This document shows, piece by piece, positions 13,601-26,105 of a stretch of DNA of 64,000 nucleotides (its first letter is position 1; the number at the start of each line of letters is the position of its first letter). Where the stretch lies: contig PTFA01000028.1 of the NCBI GenBank assembly GCA_003342895.1, forward strand, positions 3,990,433-4,054,432. The letters run 5' to 3'. The notes beneath the pieces were generated by a model. That model worked only from the letters and a program-made list of their open reading frames with translations. It had not been told where the DNA came from and did not search any database. The translations under genes were made by a program, and so were the position numbers. This stretch comes from Casuarius casuarius (lineage: Eukaryota > Chordata > Aves > Casuariiformes > Casuariidae).

Positions 13601-16600
13601 GACAGATTGTCCTAACTTAGCTTCATTCCCTCTTGTTTGCCACAGGACATACCTTTCTCTGAATCCACTGAGTGGATTTGTTACATATCTGTAATATCAT
13701 CCTATGTAATTTATCTTGATCTTGTAGTATTGCCAAAATTTCCCAGTTGTGTGCACATTAAAGGCATTCTTGTCACCTGTTCCTTTACTTCATTACATGA
13801 TGCCATTCACAGTACACCAAGTTATCAAGGACATGGAACCATTCAGATATGATAAATGCAAGAAAATACATAGAATGTACTTTCTAAAATAATACCCACA
13901 TGTATTTTCTTCAACATACCTCTAGACTGTATTTTTATTTATAGCAGAGGTCATGAAATTACATGTTTTTCTTGATGTCCATTATCTCAGTATTACTGAT
14001 CTTTTTTTCTGTGTGCCTCTAATATCTGACTTTTTCTGGTTTCGTTAAGTAAATACGCTCTGACAGACTTGCATAGAAGCAGCATTCAGATGTAAAATTA
14101 GGCAGAATTTTTTTTAAATAGAGATTTGCTGTACCCTGATATATAATATTGATTTCCATTTATACTGAATGATAACTGCTCAGCAACTTTTATACTAGCA
14201 TACTAAAAGTGCCTTCAGGAATACCTGACACCTAAACTCTTAATTCTTTGCTCTTTTGTAATAGATAATGAGAAAATACAATTATTCAGTAAATCAAGAA
14301 GCATTTATTTGGAAATTGATCAGATTCAGCATTAGGCCTAGGTGAAAACATGCAACGTGACCTCCAGGGTTGTCTCTAGTCAGCTGAATTTTTCAGGAAT
14401 CTGTATTACTTCTATTTTAATTTGCATGAAAGCAATATCCTAGTTTTTAAGGTTAAAATTGTCACATTATTGCTCAAACTGAATAGATAAAATATTTGCA
14501 CGCCTATTTTACATGTAAACCATCAACATCTGCAGTTTTATGTTTCAGATGCACACTCTGGATTAACGTTTTCTGCTGATACTGTAAGTATTTGGCATAT
14601 TAAGTGACATACAGTCACTTAAGGTAATACTACCTTTTAAGGATAAAATTTTCAGGGAAGAAAATATATGCATTACAGTATATAAAGGATCTCATAGTCT
14701 TATATGTTTAAGAACTTCTTAATTATCTACAGAGCTGAATACAGCTGAGGCTCCCATTCACTCCAATTCCTAAAAGCATGAATGGCCAGCTTTTTCCTAA
14801 TGTACAATTTTAATCAGTTTTCATGAAGTGGAGACAAAAAAAAGCTTTTTCAGTTCACCAATAGCCTCCTCTCTCCCTTCTCCCCCAAAATTTATCAGAC
14901 TGTGTTTTCTCAGCAAGAGGTACATTTAGAAGAAGTTGAAGACTTAACAATTCTTTGTCAGAATGAAAAACACTATTGAGAGTTTTAGTGAAACAGGCAT
15001 TGAGAATGCTTGGAAGAAACTCCTAGTAATAAAAGACCCCCAAGCATTTTAATTGAGATCAAGTAGCTCCTACTCAACTCGTCTTTGAAAGACGCCTGCA
15101 GTTAGGAGATTCAGTAGTCAAGATATTTCTGGACATAAAAACTAAAAACAAATAACTTCCTATTTCCTTATGCACCACAGGGAAATTAAAAAAAAAAAAA
15201 AAAAAAGCACCAAATACTTCTATCTTCTGACCTTCAAAACATGCTGCAGAAACCATTTATTCTTTTTAATAGATGAAGGTTAGAAAGATTATACAGTTTT
15301 TTTCCTCATACATGAACTGCTATGATTGGACCAAGCTGGAGGTAGCAATTTGTTCAAATCTTCAGAATTTTTTTAAAATGCTCTCAGAAGTTTAATGGCT
15401 CAATATGAAGGACTGATAGCCTGAAGAGAAAAAATTTTCCCACTGTTTGGGTATGAGTCACCATTCCACATCTTTGCTACTTTATTGCTCCAGTCTTAAA
15501 TGTTTTCAGATTTAATTAACCAGACTGATAACAAGAACAGGAAATTAAATTTTTAGGTTTCAAAGTTTAAAAGCATCTGGACATTGGATTGAATACCACA
15601 GCATGCTTCATTCTAATTATTTTTCATATTTGACTGGAAGCTTTTAGTGAAGTTTAGTGAATTATTTATCATTAAAATTACTGAAACAAATAAAGATTAC
15701 CAGTAATTGGACTTCTACAGTCATAATACACCACTAGGGCAGTCAAATTCTTGAAAATAGTCACCTCAATTTTAAAAAATTGATGAAAAAATAAAATCAA
15801 GAAGTAGTACCAAAAGATACTCCACAAACACAACTTCATTTGAGAAGGCATCACATAGCATTGGCAACTCCATTGCCCTCTCAATACCAAAACCATGTGG
15901 AGAACAAAAAAAGAAAAGAAAAGAAAAGTGTTGAGAATTTCTGTAGAAGAGTGACCTTTTCGTCTTAACATGATACATAGCACAGACATGCATTTTGTTC
16001 TACAAAGTTACAGAACAATACCCTGATAATTTATGATTTAGTATTTTAACACAGTCACAACATTGTAGCAGGTTAGGAAAAGAACTAATGTCAAAGAGCC
16101 CGATTTGTTATATGAACTTGTAGCAATCCCAAAAGAATGGAGCTGAACAAAAAAATTAAGACTGTCCTCTTGAAACAACCTGCTGATCTACCAGTATCAG
16201 ACGTGTAATATTGAGCTTGATTTTGTCTATATTTCCATGTCTCATCCACTGCCTTGCATCATCCATACCCGAAAAACAAAAACAAACAGAAACAAAACAA
16301 ACCCTGTGACAAATACCACTCAAATATTCAGTCACTCTTAATCAATACTGGAGGTTCTGTAAAAGAGTTGGACATGTTTTGGTCAGATCCTTTTCTAAAG
16401 TTGAAATAAGATGTAATCTTCTTTCAATAAACAGATTGCATGCAGATCTGCAACTGTGTTTCAAGACATCTCCTTCCCAGACTGACAGGAGGTAGTGACA
16501 TTTTGAATAGCAAACCTCTGTTTTGATAAACTAGCTAAGCTCTACAAGTTGAAATACTGTGTAGTTAGTAGAAGTATGATGGAGGCCATGTAAATATTTT

Positions 16601-19600
16601 TCTTGCCTCAGTCTCTAATAGCAGATCAAGAGCACATCCTTTTTTTTTTTAAACCAAAATTTTCATTTAAAAATTATGGCAAATTATATTTTGCACTGTG
16701 CTACCCTTTGCAAAGAAAACAAACATATGAGTGTCTACAACTCAGAGGAATAGCTGGCTTACATAATGAGCCATACACATACAATAAGCCACACACATAC
16801 AATGAGAAATTTTGATAAACCATCAAGTATAAGAGCACTTCCCCTGCTGCTAGGGCAACTACAGCTTACAAATGACTATTCTTATTTGGTAATACCAAGT
16901 ATATTAAAAGATAACTCTATTCAAATCTTTCAAGAGAAAAACCAAGGGAAAGGAATATTGTCCTCTCACTTCTATTGTCCAACTTTAAGCAGTAAAAAGG
17001 AACATAGAGTTGATAAGTTATCTTTTTGGGATCCAAACAAATGCAAGATAGATAACCCCTCTCACAGAGGTAGCAGAAACAGTAGACAGGGCTGGCAAAA
17101 AGTTCTGTATTGAGACACAGAAAAGTGCAAATGGAATATGTACAATGGCCTATCCAAAAAAGCTGTAGTCTACTGTTTTGATTCTGATCTTCCTTATGAA
17201 GAGCAATACCATGCACCACAAATATTCTGTTAGAAAATACAGTTCTACTCAAACTGAATGACAAAACTCAGCTGTATACTTTTATAATTCTGAAGAAAAA
17301 TCATATGATTACCCAGAAACCTAGATCCACCTGTACAAGCCTAGAGGACTCTGCGGATAACATCTGAATAGGGATTTGCTCGATAATGTTGTTCCAAATG
17401 GTTCAGTTTGGAATTGTTCTGTTCATCTTCTAAGAGAAATTTCTCAAGCACAGAAATGTTTCCAGCAGTTGTCTTGTCTTGGAACTGCTCTAGAATTCTA
17501 GAGTTTTGCAATAGCATTTGAATGCTGGCAACCTACCAGCCACAGGACATTCTCTGGCTGTAGACATCATATATAGCTTAGTAGTAACCTTTAGTTTAAT
17601 CTATCAGGCTGTAATTTTCACTACCTTGACCTACTGATACAACAAATAAGGATGCTTTGCCCCCCAAATCAAAACAATTTGTATCATAATTTTTGTTTGT
17701 GTGTTTGTTTTTTAACCCATAACTAACTGCTTCCATTCTAGGAGTTGCAGGAATATCTGTCACTACAGAGGAATTTTTTCTACAATGTTTGACTATTTGG
17801 GAATAATTGCCATAGTACAAAATATCAACAGCTTCTACTGATCACATTTTTTATACAGTCTTGGCACACTTCTCACATAGGACATAACTACACTAGATGA
17901 AGTTAATAAACTTCTGTGTGTGTAATTCATAAACCAGAAGTTCCATAGACTACTTTTGAAACTTCTGTTAGCAGAATTTTTTCTAAAATAACTCACATTC
18001 CAATTCCAGATCCTGTTTCCATTATAGAAGATTCTCTCTCTCCAAACCACTATTCTCCTGCTTTCAATGAAGGCAACATCATGCCTTCTACATTTCCTAT
18101 AGGAGTCTGATATTCAGAGAAGCAACGACAGTAATTCTGCACAGAGGGGAAGTTACAGATATGATGTCCGGAGGGACTAAGTTCCTCCAACGGCTGATAA
18201 AATGACAAAACATTTCTCCTTATGGCATATTGGAGGGAGGTAATGATTTGAGGGCCTTAATGTGCCTAGATTCCACTGCACACACTCACTGTGGGAAGGG
18301 AAGCACACAGAGCATAACCAATACTGCTCTCCTCATTTTAATCACATTTCTTGTTTTAAGAACACTATTTCTAGATTAGTTTTTGCTATAATGTACTGAC
18401 ATGAATTAACTAAATGGCAACCGATAGCTCACTAAGGCTGCTGTATATTCTAGTGAAAACAGTGCACAATTTCAGAATATGTACTTATTTTTCGTCATGG
18501 TTCTTTCTAGTATGAGATAAACTTCTGCCAGTGTCTGCACTGTCCTTTGCAATTGCACTAGTAAATTCCTGTTAGCACAGGGTTATTTAGCTCTCATCAG
18601 CACGGCCAAGAACTCTTGCATACATCAGCCGGAACAACATTTACTCCAGTGAAGACAACTAGCACCAGGTTTACATATTGCCTCAAGGCACTTAATCTCT
18701 CTTTGTAGAATGATCTACCCACTTCTACACCCCATTCTCCTCTAAATAGTAGAGGCAGACCTGGCATCAAGTTCCCAACTTCCCTTAAGGACAGGATACA
18801 GAAAACTAGGTAACAGAAAACTGTAGGTAAGTATTTTCATCATGAAATGACAGACCTTCTGAACAACAGAAGTTAGTTTAAGGTAAGTTCTTCATGATTC
18901 TTTAAGTTAAATTCCCTACTAAAGAAATAATGCAAGTATGATCGTTTACTGTTTCTTCTAAAGCAATATTAACAGAACTTCCTCAAGCTAAATGCTAGTG
19001 ATAAAAGCAAATAATACATAACCATAAATACCACTGTTACTCTGAAGTGTCATCACAATGCATCACAAGACACAAAGTTTACAAATTCTTAAAGACCAAG
19101 TAACAAAAACTAGAACAGAGTGCACTATTGAACTGAACTAAAAGACTTCAGAAAGACATTCACGCAGTGACTTGATTAGCCATTACACAAAGCCCATTTC
19201 AGGTAATTCTTACTTCAAAATAACAATCCTTTAAACACACGTTTATCTATCATGGCAGCACAGGTATGAGCAAAACCAGCCGTGAACTCTCAAGCTTCTG
19301 TAAAGAATACTTTAAGTGAGGACCCCAACTTCTGCATTATTACACCAACCACCTTAAACATTTTTTCTACGCTTTATGCCATGGTTAGAACAAAGAATTT
19401 TCAGCACATGAACACTACCACCTGAAAGCTATGTTAGAGAGAGAACCTTCAGTGAACATAATACCTTCCTAAATTTCTTCTTGTTCAAATGTATTATACG
19501 TGAACTGTACATTCTTTTCAAACAAAAGCTATTAGAAAACTTTTATCCATAAAATTTTATCATTGCTCTTGTAAATTCAACTCACAGCTTTGCACATATT

Positions 19601-22600
19601 ACCTGGAGCTTTACGGTGTATGACATCATCTGTTACATTTGAAAACCTGTCACCTGCTCTCAGTTCTGAGGCACGTTCTGACCACTTCGGGACATGATGT
19701 TCAAACTTTGGAGTCACTACAGCATAACGAAGCAGCTCTTCATATTCATCCTGTCACAAAATGGGGACAAATAGTTATAAAGCTATGATTACGTTTCCCA
19801 AACTTAGGAAGAGGAAGGAAAGAGTGGAAATGATTTTAGATAATTTTTGAGATTATTTTGTATTATGGTTGAAACTAAAAGAATTTGCCTTAAAACTGCA
19901 AAAGCCAGCTGTTTTCTTAACATTTAGAAGTCAGTTATAATAGTTTATCACTCTGTTACTTCATGTTCTAAAATACATCCCATATACTACTAGATGCAGT
20001 AGTTACACCTGAAGATTTGCTAGATGCCAAAATTAGATAGTATAGTAGGCACCTCAAAAAATATGAAGTATGAAAACAGATTCCAGATTAGGAGTCACCT
20101 AATACTGTTTTTGAGCATCACTGTTACCACAAAGGAGAAGGAGAAGAAAAAGAAAAAAAAGTATTTTTATATCCATGACAAAGCTGCTACTCAGCAGAGA
20201 GTCACATTTCACATTCTGTAATATTACAGTCTCTTTGGGAGGAGTTATAAAGCCAACCATCAGAACACATTTGATTATCTAATATTTTCTTCAGATTAGA
20301 TATGGTTATTCTCACCATATATTATATATTTGTTAAGTTATATAGTCATGGTGGTGGTGTGTGTATAAAACTAATATAAAAGCTTGCCCTTTAAAAAGTT
20401 ATGAACAAGTGTAACTGGTATATGGCTTTATACTACATGCCAATGTAAATCAAGTAAGTTAATGTTTTCTTGAAGTTTCCTAATTAAACAGATTTTCAGA
20501 ATGGAACTATTTAGAGTTCAATGTGAAACTGAACAATCGGTATTGCAGCTTAAACATTATACAAGCCATTCCAACAGTAATAAAAAAAAAAAAAGTTCCA
20601 GTAGCGGTTAATGCCTAGTGATCAAAGCCACTAATTAAAACATTTGGAAACAACATAGTCTGAAAGTATTAAACCAAGACACCAGCAGTAGCTTTTTCTT
20701 CACTTAATATTATTTCACTAGTTCAGTTGAGCATCCTAATGCACTCAAGGCTCAGAAACCAATTGTGAATTGAAAAATTATTTTCCTGTTCAAGCTGGGA
20801 GAAGTCAGAGCGGAAACAATCAGTTTAAATGTACCAGTTACATGTAATACTTTGTTGAATCAATCAGCTTAAATGCATAATGTTTTAACACTTCCAATGT
20901 AACCCTCACATTTATGTGGGTTTCAACTAACCAGAGAACATTTGAAGAAGCTAGGTTTTGTATTTTAACTGAATTCTAGTTTCCTTTCAACTTTCCATTT
21001 CCCATCTTCTAGCCTATCATGTTAAAATTAAAAGCCCAAGGAATCATATATGAAGCTATATGGTTACAAACAAGTATGCATAGCATATGCTTTTAGTAAG
21101 GAAATATCACATTCCATGTAAAAGTTAGTTAGCTGCAAATCAACAGATTATCAATTTTTTAGATTTAGCCCCTAAAGGAAATAAAAGTGCGGAAATAACA
21201 AGAACAAGCAAGAGAGTGAACTATTTACATCCAGATTTCTGGATTTTGAAAGTAAATCCAGATTCAGATTTTGACTTAAATTGGTTTTACTTAATGGGGA
21301 ACCATTCTTCAATGTATATTCTTACTGTGTGTAAGAACTGGATAATATTCCTGTAAAATACATGCAAGCCCTTAGATAATGCTACATGCTTCATTAAGAA
21401 AGCTAACACACATCTGCAGTTAGGCCATGCATATTGCGTAATTTTACTAAGTACTTACTTAAACTTCTTGATATGAGCACAATTCTTTTTATATTGCATG
21501 CTATGTGAAGACCAAAAGATGATAAGCAAATTGTTGTCTAATATATTCTGATGCGCTCAAACCTCAAATACATAAGAACCTTTAATATGTAAGCTGATAT
21601 TCAGAAAACCAGCCACTACTGTTAACTAGGTCAACAAAGAGATACAGATAGGTATCTGAGCAAGGAAACCTTGGCATTAAGCCTTGGTATTAAAACTTGC
21701 AGACTTTTTACTCCGATGAAATAAGTGTTTTATTTCCTCTACAAGTTCTACCAATAAAGATGTTTTCATACCAAATTTATAGGAATATCCTAGAACGTTC
21801 TAACTATGCACACTACTGTACTCTACCACTTTAAATGCACATCCATAGCCTCCTACAGAGGTAGTTTAGATTCTATGAGATCTCAGAATAACAAAGAACT
21901 CAGGTATCTTTTAATAATTAGTGTTTCAAAGGGCACAAAAGCATTTAGAAGTTTTTTTTTTTCCCCTCCTTCTTAAACAATAATAAAAATCTGTAGATGT
22001 TGCATGGAATTTGTCCTTTGGATGGCAGTCAAGATAACTAAACAACAGGAAAAGAGTGGCTCGAACACCTTCAGCCTGTTTTCCAACTACAAAAGGCACT
22101 GGAAACACAGATGAACTATTTTTGATGAATACAGATTAAGAAATCTTATCCACAAGATAAATGTGAAAAAGTGTGAAAACAAAATCCCCCCTGAACAGGT
22201 AGTTTAAAAGGGACAAAGTCAATCCACAGAAATAAAAAGTTAATTTAACAGTGCTTCAGCTGTATACACCAATTGCACCCATTGCTTTTTGGGCCACAAA
22301 GGTAGGTACACATTCCTACATGACAAACAGCAAAAATTATTAGTGCAAAAGTAGCCTGTTTTGGATAGAATCCCATCAAAGGAAAAAATACTACCCAAAA
22401 GGCAATAGCCAATTGTTAAATGATGAAACTCTACCTCTTTCAAGACAATGGGATAAAGACTTTATCCAATACCTTCACATCCTCTCAAAAGAATGCTGAG
22501 CACAGTAAAGCAAAAAAACCGCACTATTAAAATTCCAGTATATCTTGGCACATTTGATGCAGGAAAAAAAACACAATGTTTCTTTTGAGACATCAACTTA

Positions 22601-23189
22601 GGCACAATCCTACTCCAAGGGGGGGGGGGGAATCAATTAAAAAAAGAAAAAAAAAAAGCATTCTTACAACATTGTTTAAGAAGCCTAATATACGGCTGTG
22701 CTTCATCCCTCAGAAATAATTGGTTTCTATCCTACTGTGTCAAATTTACTCTTCTCTACCAGACTTAACACACAGATAAAAAGTAATACACACACACACA
22801 AAAAGAAAACTGTAGTATTTTACTTATAGCTGTCAGTAATCAGTTTCCTAAGGTTATATGAAACTTCTCCGATATATTGAAATTTCTTGTGACATGGACA
22901 AAAGACAAATCCAAGTGAAGAATTTTTACTCTCAAATTTTACTTGTCTAATTTGCTTCCTTTCACTAACATTTATAGTTTTCCCATGCACCTAAAATATA
23001 AAAAGGATGCATGAGTTATTTCGAACATCTCCTCATAATTATCCTTTGCCAAAAAGAAAAAACAAAGATGCCATAGAGAATCAAATGAGGCTGTTTCTTT
23101 CCTACCTGAAGATCTGAAGAAACAGAACTGCCACGAACTGAATCTTTTGGCAAAACAGGACTTGTGCTTTTCTCCTCATCTGATGACAT
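1430..23189 (-). CDS. POC5: POC5 centriolar protein, eleven coding exons (3' end missing)
   Basis: POC5 is a centrin-binding protein of the distal centriole lumen, needed for centriole elongation and maturation (family knowledge). Joined exons, in gene order: 23189-23106, 19750-19603, 11577-11393, 10996-10820, 8128-8024, 7125-6946, 5603-5441, 5153-4941, 3479-3361, 2579-2466 and 1606-1430. They total 1,665 nt, or 555 codons without a stop, and every junction phase agrees. Landmarks that match my memory of human POC5 are the N-terminus MSSDEEK and RGSSVSS, EYEELL at 30-35, LDLW in exon 4, [27 protein letters not shown] at 320-335, and [18 protein letters not shown] near 503. Sfi1/centrin-binding-like segments with aromatic-W-R lie at about 140-152, 214-226 and 247-259. 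The middle and C-terminal part (348-496) is Ser/Pro/Thr-rich and poorly conserved. Human POC5 is about 575 residues, so the missing last exon would bring this protein to about 600. Confidence 0.95.
2466..2579 (-). CDS. POC5: POC5 coding exon 10 (residues 459-496), Ser/Thr-rich
   Basis: The acceptor is ttcatttacag|TTTTCTACC and the donor AAACTG|gtaaca; the exon is 38 codons in phase 0. The Ser/Thr/Ala-rich composition ([20 protein letters not shown]) resembles the Ser/Ala-rich stretch before the conserved C-terminal block in human. Confidence 0.87.
3361..3479 (-). CDS. POC5: POC5 coding exon 9 (residues 419-458), proline-rich
   Basis: The acceptor is tgtgtttaatag|ATGTCGG, entering in phase 1, and the donor GACATG|gtgagtatg, phase 0. 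The frame encodes a run of Ser and Pro ([12 protein letters not shown]), like the Pro-rich linker of human POC5, and ends LQLEDM. Confidence 0.85.
3985..4270. other. GC-rich patch in a POC5 intron
   Basis: About 285 bases clearly richer in G and C than the AT-rich surroundings, with runs such as gctgggggggtcagg. It sits in the intron between coding exons 8 and 9. It creates overlapping open frames on the plus strand (3,882-4,355 and 4,031-4,318) whose composition does not look like real protein. It may be an old inserted element, not identified. Confidence 0.5.
4941..5153 (-). CDS. POC5: POC5 coding exon 8 (residues 348-419), divergent linker
   Basis: The acceptor at 5,154 (pyrimidine-rich tract, then gcaaaaag|GGCAAG) enters in the required phase 1. 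Two donors are visible: GTGGAA|gtaagt at 4,983 (phase 0) and AGGAA|gtaagt at 4,940 (phase 1). Only the second fits the next exon, which enters in phase 1; the first would give a stop at 2,536-2,534 in a later exon. The encoded linker ([11 protein letters not shown]..., then [14 protein letters not shown]) has no clear human counterpart. I infer the exon from splice signals, phase and open frame, not from similarity. Confidence 0.75.
5441..5603 (-). CDS. POC5: POC5 coding exon 7 (residues 294-348), conserved [16 protein letters not shown] block
   Basis: The acceptor is ttcttttgtag|CTAAATGC and the donor GATCCTG|gtcagt, leaving phase 1. It begins with a coiled coil ([11 protein letters not shown]) and ends with the nearly invariant [16 protein letters not shown]. 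The frame stays open past the donor by chance to about 5,166; that part is intron. Confidence 0.95.
6946..7125 (-). CDS. POC5: POC5 coding exon 6 (residues 234-293), third centrin-binding segment
   Basis: The acceptor is tttgtttcctaag|GAATATGC and the donor GCAGAG|gtaagat; the exon is 60 codons in phase 0. It contains [13 protein letters not shown], with W253 and W256-R257 forming the third centrin-binding-like repeat, followed by the conserved RAEDVC and NDYEAK. Confidence 0.95.
7557..7622. repeat. AT-rich low-complexity tract
   Basis: Alternating TA with poly-T and poly-A blocks, largely self-complementary and so able to form a cruciform. A (ATCT)n/(AT)n microsatellite follows at about 7,778-7,800. 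Both are intronic. Confidence 0.85.
8024..8128 (-). CDS. POC5: POC5 coding exon 5 (residues 199-233), second centrin-binding segment
   Basis: The acceptor is atttttgcag|GTAATTGC and the donor AAGAG|gtatgtg; the exon is 35 codons in phase 0. It contains [17 protein letters not shown], an amphipathic helix with the F-x2-W-R pattern of Sfi1-type centrin-binding repeats, aligning with human KQKEKIELMRTFFHWRI. Confidence 0.95.
8297..8345. repeat. Small old interspersed repeat fragment
   Basis: The string aggagtaaaattctgttgacttcaa resembles a very common old amniote repeat whose core reads attgacttcaatgg near agtaaa and ttctg. It is strongly decayed. The family name was not determined. Confidence 0.35.
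10820..10996 (-). CDS. POC5: POC5 coding exon 4 (residues 140-198), first centrin-binding segment
   Basis: The acceptor is ctttaacttctcag|ACAAATG and the donor GATGAG|gtaata; the exon is 59 codons in phase 0. It holds [12 protein letters not shown] (first Trp-containing centrin-binding-like segment), then a predicted coiled coil with EKHAAH, QLNNQ and LKELL, ending GRKDE. This is one of the best-conserved parts of the protein. Confidence 0.95.
11393..11577 (-). CDS. POC5: POC5 coding exon 3 (residues 78-139)
   Basis: The acceptor is tttaatgtcag|TGGAGAGG, entering in phase 1, and the donor CTTAAG|gtatgt, phase 0. The first three quarters are acidic and Ser/Thr-rich. It ends in a segment with [12 protein letters not shown], the counterpart of human ENVLDLWSSGLK just before the first centrin-binding repeat. 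An 8-kb intron separates it from the previous exon; the phases match directly, so no intervening exon is required. Confidence 0.92.
11673..11695 (+). repeat. Poly-A tract
   Basis: A run of more than 20 A residues just upstream of POC5 coding exon 3, on the plus strand; it is poly-T in the sense of the gene. A similar run lies at 15,188-15,206 in the same intron. No retrocopy is recognisable in front of either run. Confidence 0.85.
16763..16806 (+). repeat. Two-copy tandem repeat, about 20-bp unit
   Basis: Two imperfect copies of the unit ataagccacacacatacaat stand side by side in a POC5 intron. No function is suggested. Confidence 0.7.
19603..19750 (-). CDS. POC5: POC5 coding exon 2 (residues 29-78)
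   Basis: The acceptor is ttttgtgacag|GATGAATATG and the donor CTCCAG|gtaata, leaving phase 1. The translation opens with [14 protein letters not shown], matching the human EEYEELLHYAIVTP segment. The rest diverges and is shorter than I recall for human, in keeping with a disordered region of low constraint. Confidence 0.92.
22619..22660 (+). repeat. Poly-G then A-rich low-complexity tract
   Basis: A run of about 12 G residues is followed by A-rich sequence. A short (CA)n lies downstream at about 22,790-22,800. Intronic. Confidence 0.8.
23106..23189 (-). CDS. POC5: POC5 coding exon 1 (residues 1-28), start codon
   Basis: This exon encodes MSSDEEK...[11 protein letters not shown], close to the human N-terminus. 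The ATG is at 23,189-23,187. The donor is CTTCAG|gtagg, phase 0. The exon probably also carries a few bases of 5' UTR: two acceptors are possible just upstream, after ttttatag (about 23,209) or after tttgtgcag (23,191). Residues here are acidic and Ser-rich, as in the family. Confidence 0.93.
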
Positions 23190-23419
23190 TCTGCACAAAG
23201 TTAGTCTATAAAACAGTAGAAGCTGAACTTCACTTTTTAGTTCTAACAGTTTTGCTCTATGTTCGCCTGTATTTTTTTTTAGCAACACAAACTCTGCTGT
23301 AGTAACTACTTCAATTCCCAGTTGGTGGGCTAATCTGAAGGTGTATGGTGTTACTGTGTAATGTCTGTATTATACACCGTTATGAGTATAGACTGATAGG
23401 TATTTAATTGCTTGATTAA

Positions 23420-23480
23420 ACCCATACTCAAAACCATGAAAAGACTTCTACTGACTTCAAAGGAATTTGAATAAAACCAC
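23420..23480 (+). repeat. Small old interspersed repeat fragment
   Basis: The segments aaacccatactcaaaacc and cttctactgacttcaaagg resemble the old amniote repeat with a ttgacttcaatgg core. It is decayed and intronic, and the family is not determined. Confidence 0.4.
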
Positions 23481-25819
23481 AGAAGACTCGAAAGCAACAA
23501 ATTAAAATTTTTCTATTGTTCTAAGTTAACTGAGTAAGTTTGTCATACCTAATGCTTCATGTTACACAGTATAAAATTTTACATTAAATATAAGAGTAAC
23601 TAAAGTACACTGCTAGAGAAAAAAGAAACGGACATATAGAGAGTGAGAGAAGCCTCAGTTTATGGTTACATGTCTGTGTCAGTCCTTCCATCATCACTGT
23701 ATTATTTTGGAGCTTATTAGCTTGTTTCTGTACAAAATTCCTACAGAGTGACATAGGAATCTCTAAGCTCCCCAGGACTTTTTTCCCCGGGAACTACCTC
23801 AACCGCAGTCCAAGTTGACATGATGCCCTGACTAACACCTTGAAGCTTCTTCCTAGTGGTCAACATCAGTCTTCCTCCACCTTCTACTCTGCTTCAGTTG
23901 GTACCTTATAGGCCCAGGAAGATGACCAGATATTGACAGGACAGCCAATTCCTTCTTAGCTCCAGGTAATGTCAATCATTCCAGCAATTTCTAAGCAAGG
24001 TAGTGAGGTATTTCTGAATATCTGGGAAACAGTGATGTTGCAGAACTGATAAGAAACTTGAGGTCTTTCTAAAAGATTTTATTTTTTTTTAATCTACTGC
24101 AGCTTTGCAAAACCCCTTCAGTGCAAAACTGAAGCTCCTGCTAGAAAACATGAGAGGATATGGGGAAAAGAACTCTAAAGGATGTGAGACAGGGAGAAAC
24201 GAAAGGAATTAAAAAATTGAGTGGGAGCCGATTATTAAGAAAAGGGAAGGTTAATGAATGAAGGGCAGAATGATATAGTTGTTTAATGCGTGTGAAAAGC
24301 CATGATCAGACACATTCGAGCACGGGAGTTGTCAGCAGAGAGTATGCATGGGAGAAAGACCAACATAAATAACTAAAGGAATTGGCTGCCTGTACTGTAT
24401 AGCAAACAATTATGCAAAGAAACATTTATTTTTTAAAGAGACATTTAAGAGTGTCAATTATAATGATTTTTTTTAAAACATGCATTTTCTGACAGAAATG
24501 TTATTTTTAAATTGCTAGTTGTACTGTCTCTAAATTGGCAGGACATCTCCTCCTTAAGCATCATCATCTCTTTTCAAAATGTCAAAAAACTCAATAATCT
24601 CATAGTTCTCTTTGTAGGAATACAGATGGAAGTTAACTGTCTTTTTATTCTTCGAGTTATTCTAGATACTGACTTTTCCTGCACTATAAAAGCTCTGCCA
24701 CAGGTAAAACCTTTCTACATTCAGCTTCTGCCAAGCTAATTCCCCCCGACCATGGGAAAAAAGTTTCCCGAAAAAGTCACGTTTTAGCTGGACTGTATTT
24801 TACAAAATCAAACGCCCATAACAGCAGGTATTTGAAATGGAAACACTGAGAGAACTTTGGACTTTATAAACAGCTAGTCTGTAACAATTCACTTCATAAA
24901 ATGAACTGACAAGTGAAAATGCCAATTAGTAGCAGCAAAGATAACTCTAAACCCTGCAGCTGTATGACACGGACAGGCCTCGGGACTTTATTCAATGTAT
25001 GATCTTACATTTTGATTATTGCAACATCCTTTTCCTGAGCTTGATAAATACCATCTTTACATACAAATATCCACCCAAACTCCTGCTGCAAAGGTCAGTT
25101 TCTTAGTTAGTCCTTTGGCCTTCTGAACCTTTTTCACAAATCCTTTTAGTGTCTCTCCTTCTCTCTCAAACATAAGCTGTTTACTTTCAAGACCCTTCAT
25201 AAGCTATCCCCACTGTACCTATCAATTTTTATTTCCTTCCACTCAGCCCAAGTTGCTAGCCTGTACTGCTCATAAGTACAGTTTTCCAACAAACAGTTTG
25301 CTTATTCTCCCATCTGTTTGAAGAACCCTGATCATCAAAAGCCACTTGTTGAGCAAACTAGCGTTTCCTTACTTTTTTGTACGCTTTTGCCAATACCCAA
25401 CTGAAGTTACAATTAGATCATAAATCAGACCACCTTCTCACACTATAAATTGGTCTGCCTTTTTTTTTTTCCTTCTCCTTTTAAACTGCACATCAGGTCT
25501 ATGGAGTTCTGGTCTTTGTACTACAGAGCATTTAGGGTCTCTACAAAGTTGAACAATAACTGTTATTTCAAGCTTAAAATTCAGTAATGAATGAAAAATT
25601 CCAGCAAACCTAGAATACTAGAAATCTGCTTAATTACAGAAAAACAGATGAGATTACTACAATAAATTAAGACAAATATGCTGCTTTGAAGCTGTTGTTT
25701 GCAGATGTCACCGCCACTTCATGCTGAGACCAAATTATCTGCTTTGATCTCAGTGACCATGTGCAAAGATCAAGAAAAAGACTAAGCAAGTTTCTAAAAG
25801 AGAAATCTCTCAGGAGGTA

Positions 25820-26105
25820 TTAAGTAAGACACCACCTCAGAGTCAGTAAGTTGTGATGCTGCAAATCACTGGATGGTGGGAGAGTAGCGACAGAAGCATC
25901 AGTACGCTTGGCATGTTCTTCCAATCTCCCCCAAGCATCTGCCAACACATATCTGAGTTCATCAAAATGAGATTCCTGATAACAGCAGTAACTTCTTCGA
26001 AACCATAAATACACCATGCCAGTGTTAAGAGAGCTACTTTTAGGAACCAGATGCTGAATTATAAAGATCTTTGGTCTGATCTAGCATGGCTGTTCTTGTA
26101 TTTGA
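25820..26105 (+). mobile_element. CR1 LINE 3' end, decayed
   Basis: The segment ends in atctttggtctgatctag and catggctgttcttg, a clear relative of the sauropsid CR1 3' end (gatggacctttggtctgacccagtatggccgttcttatg). Upstream, tcactggatggtgggagag, cagaagcatcag and gcatctgcca fit the preceding part of the same consensus. It is 5'-truncated, as usual for CR1, inserted in POC5 intron 1 opposite to the gene. The 5' limit is approximate. Confidence 0.75.
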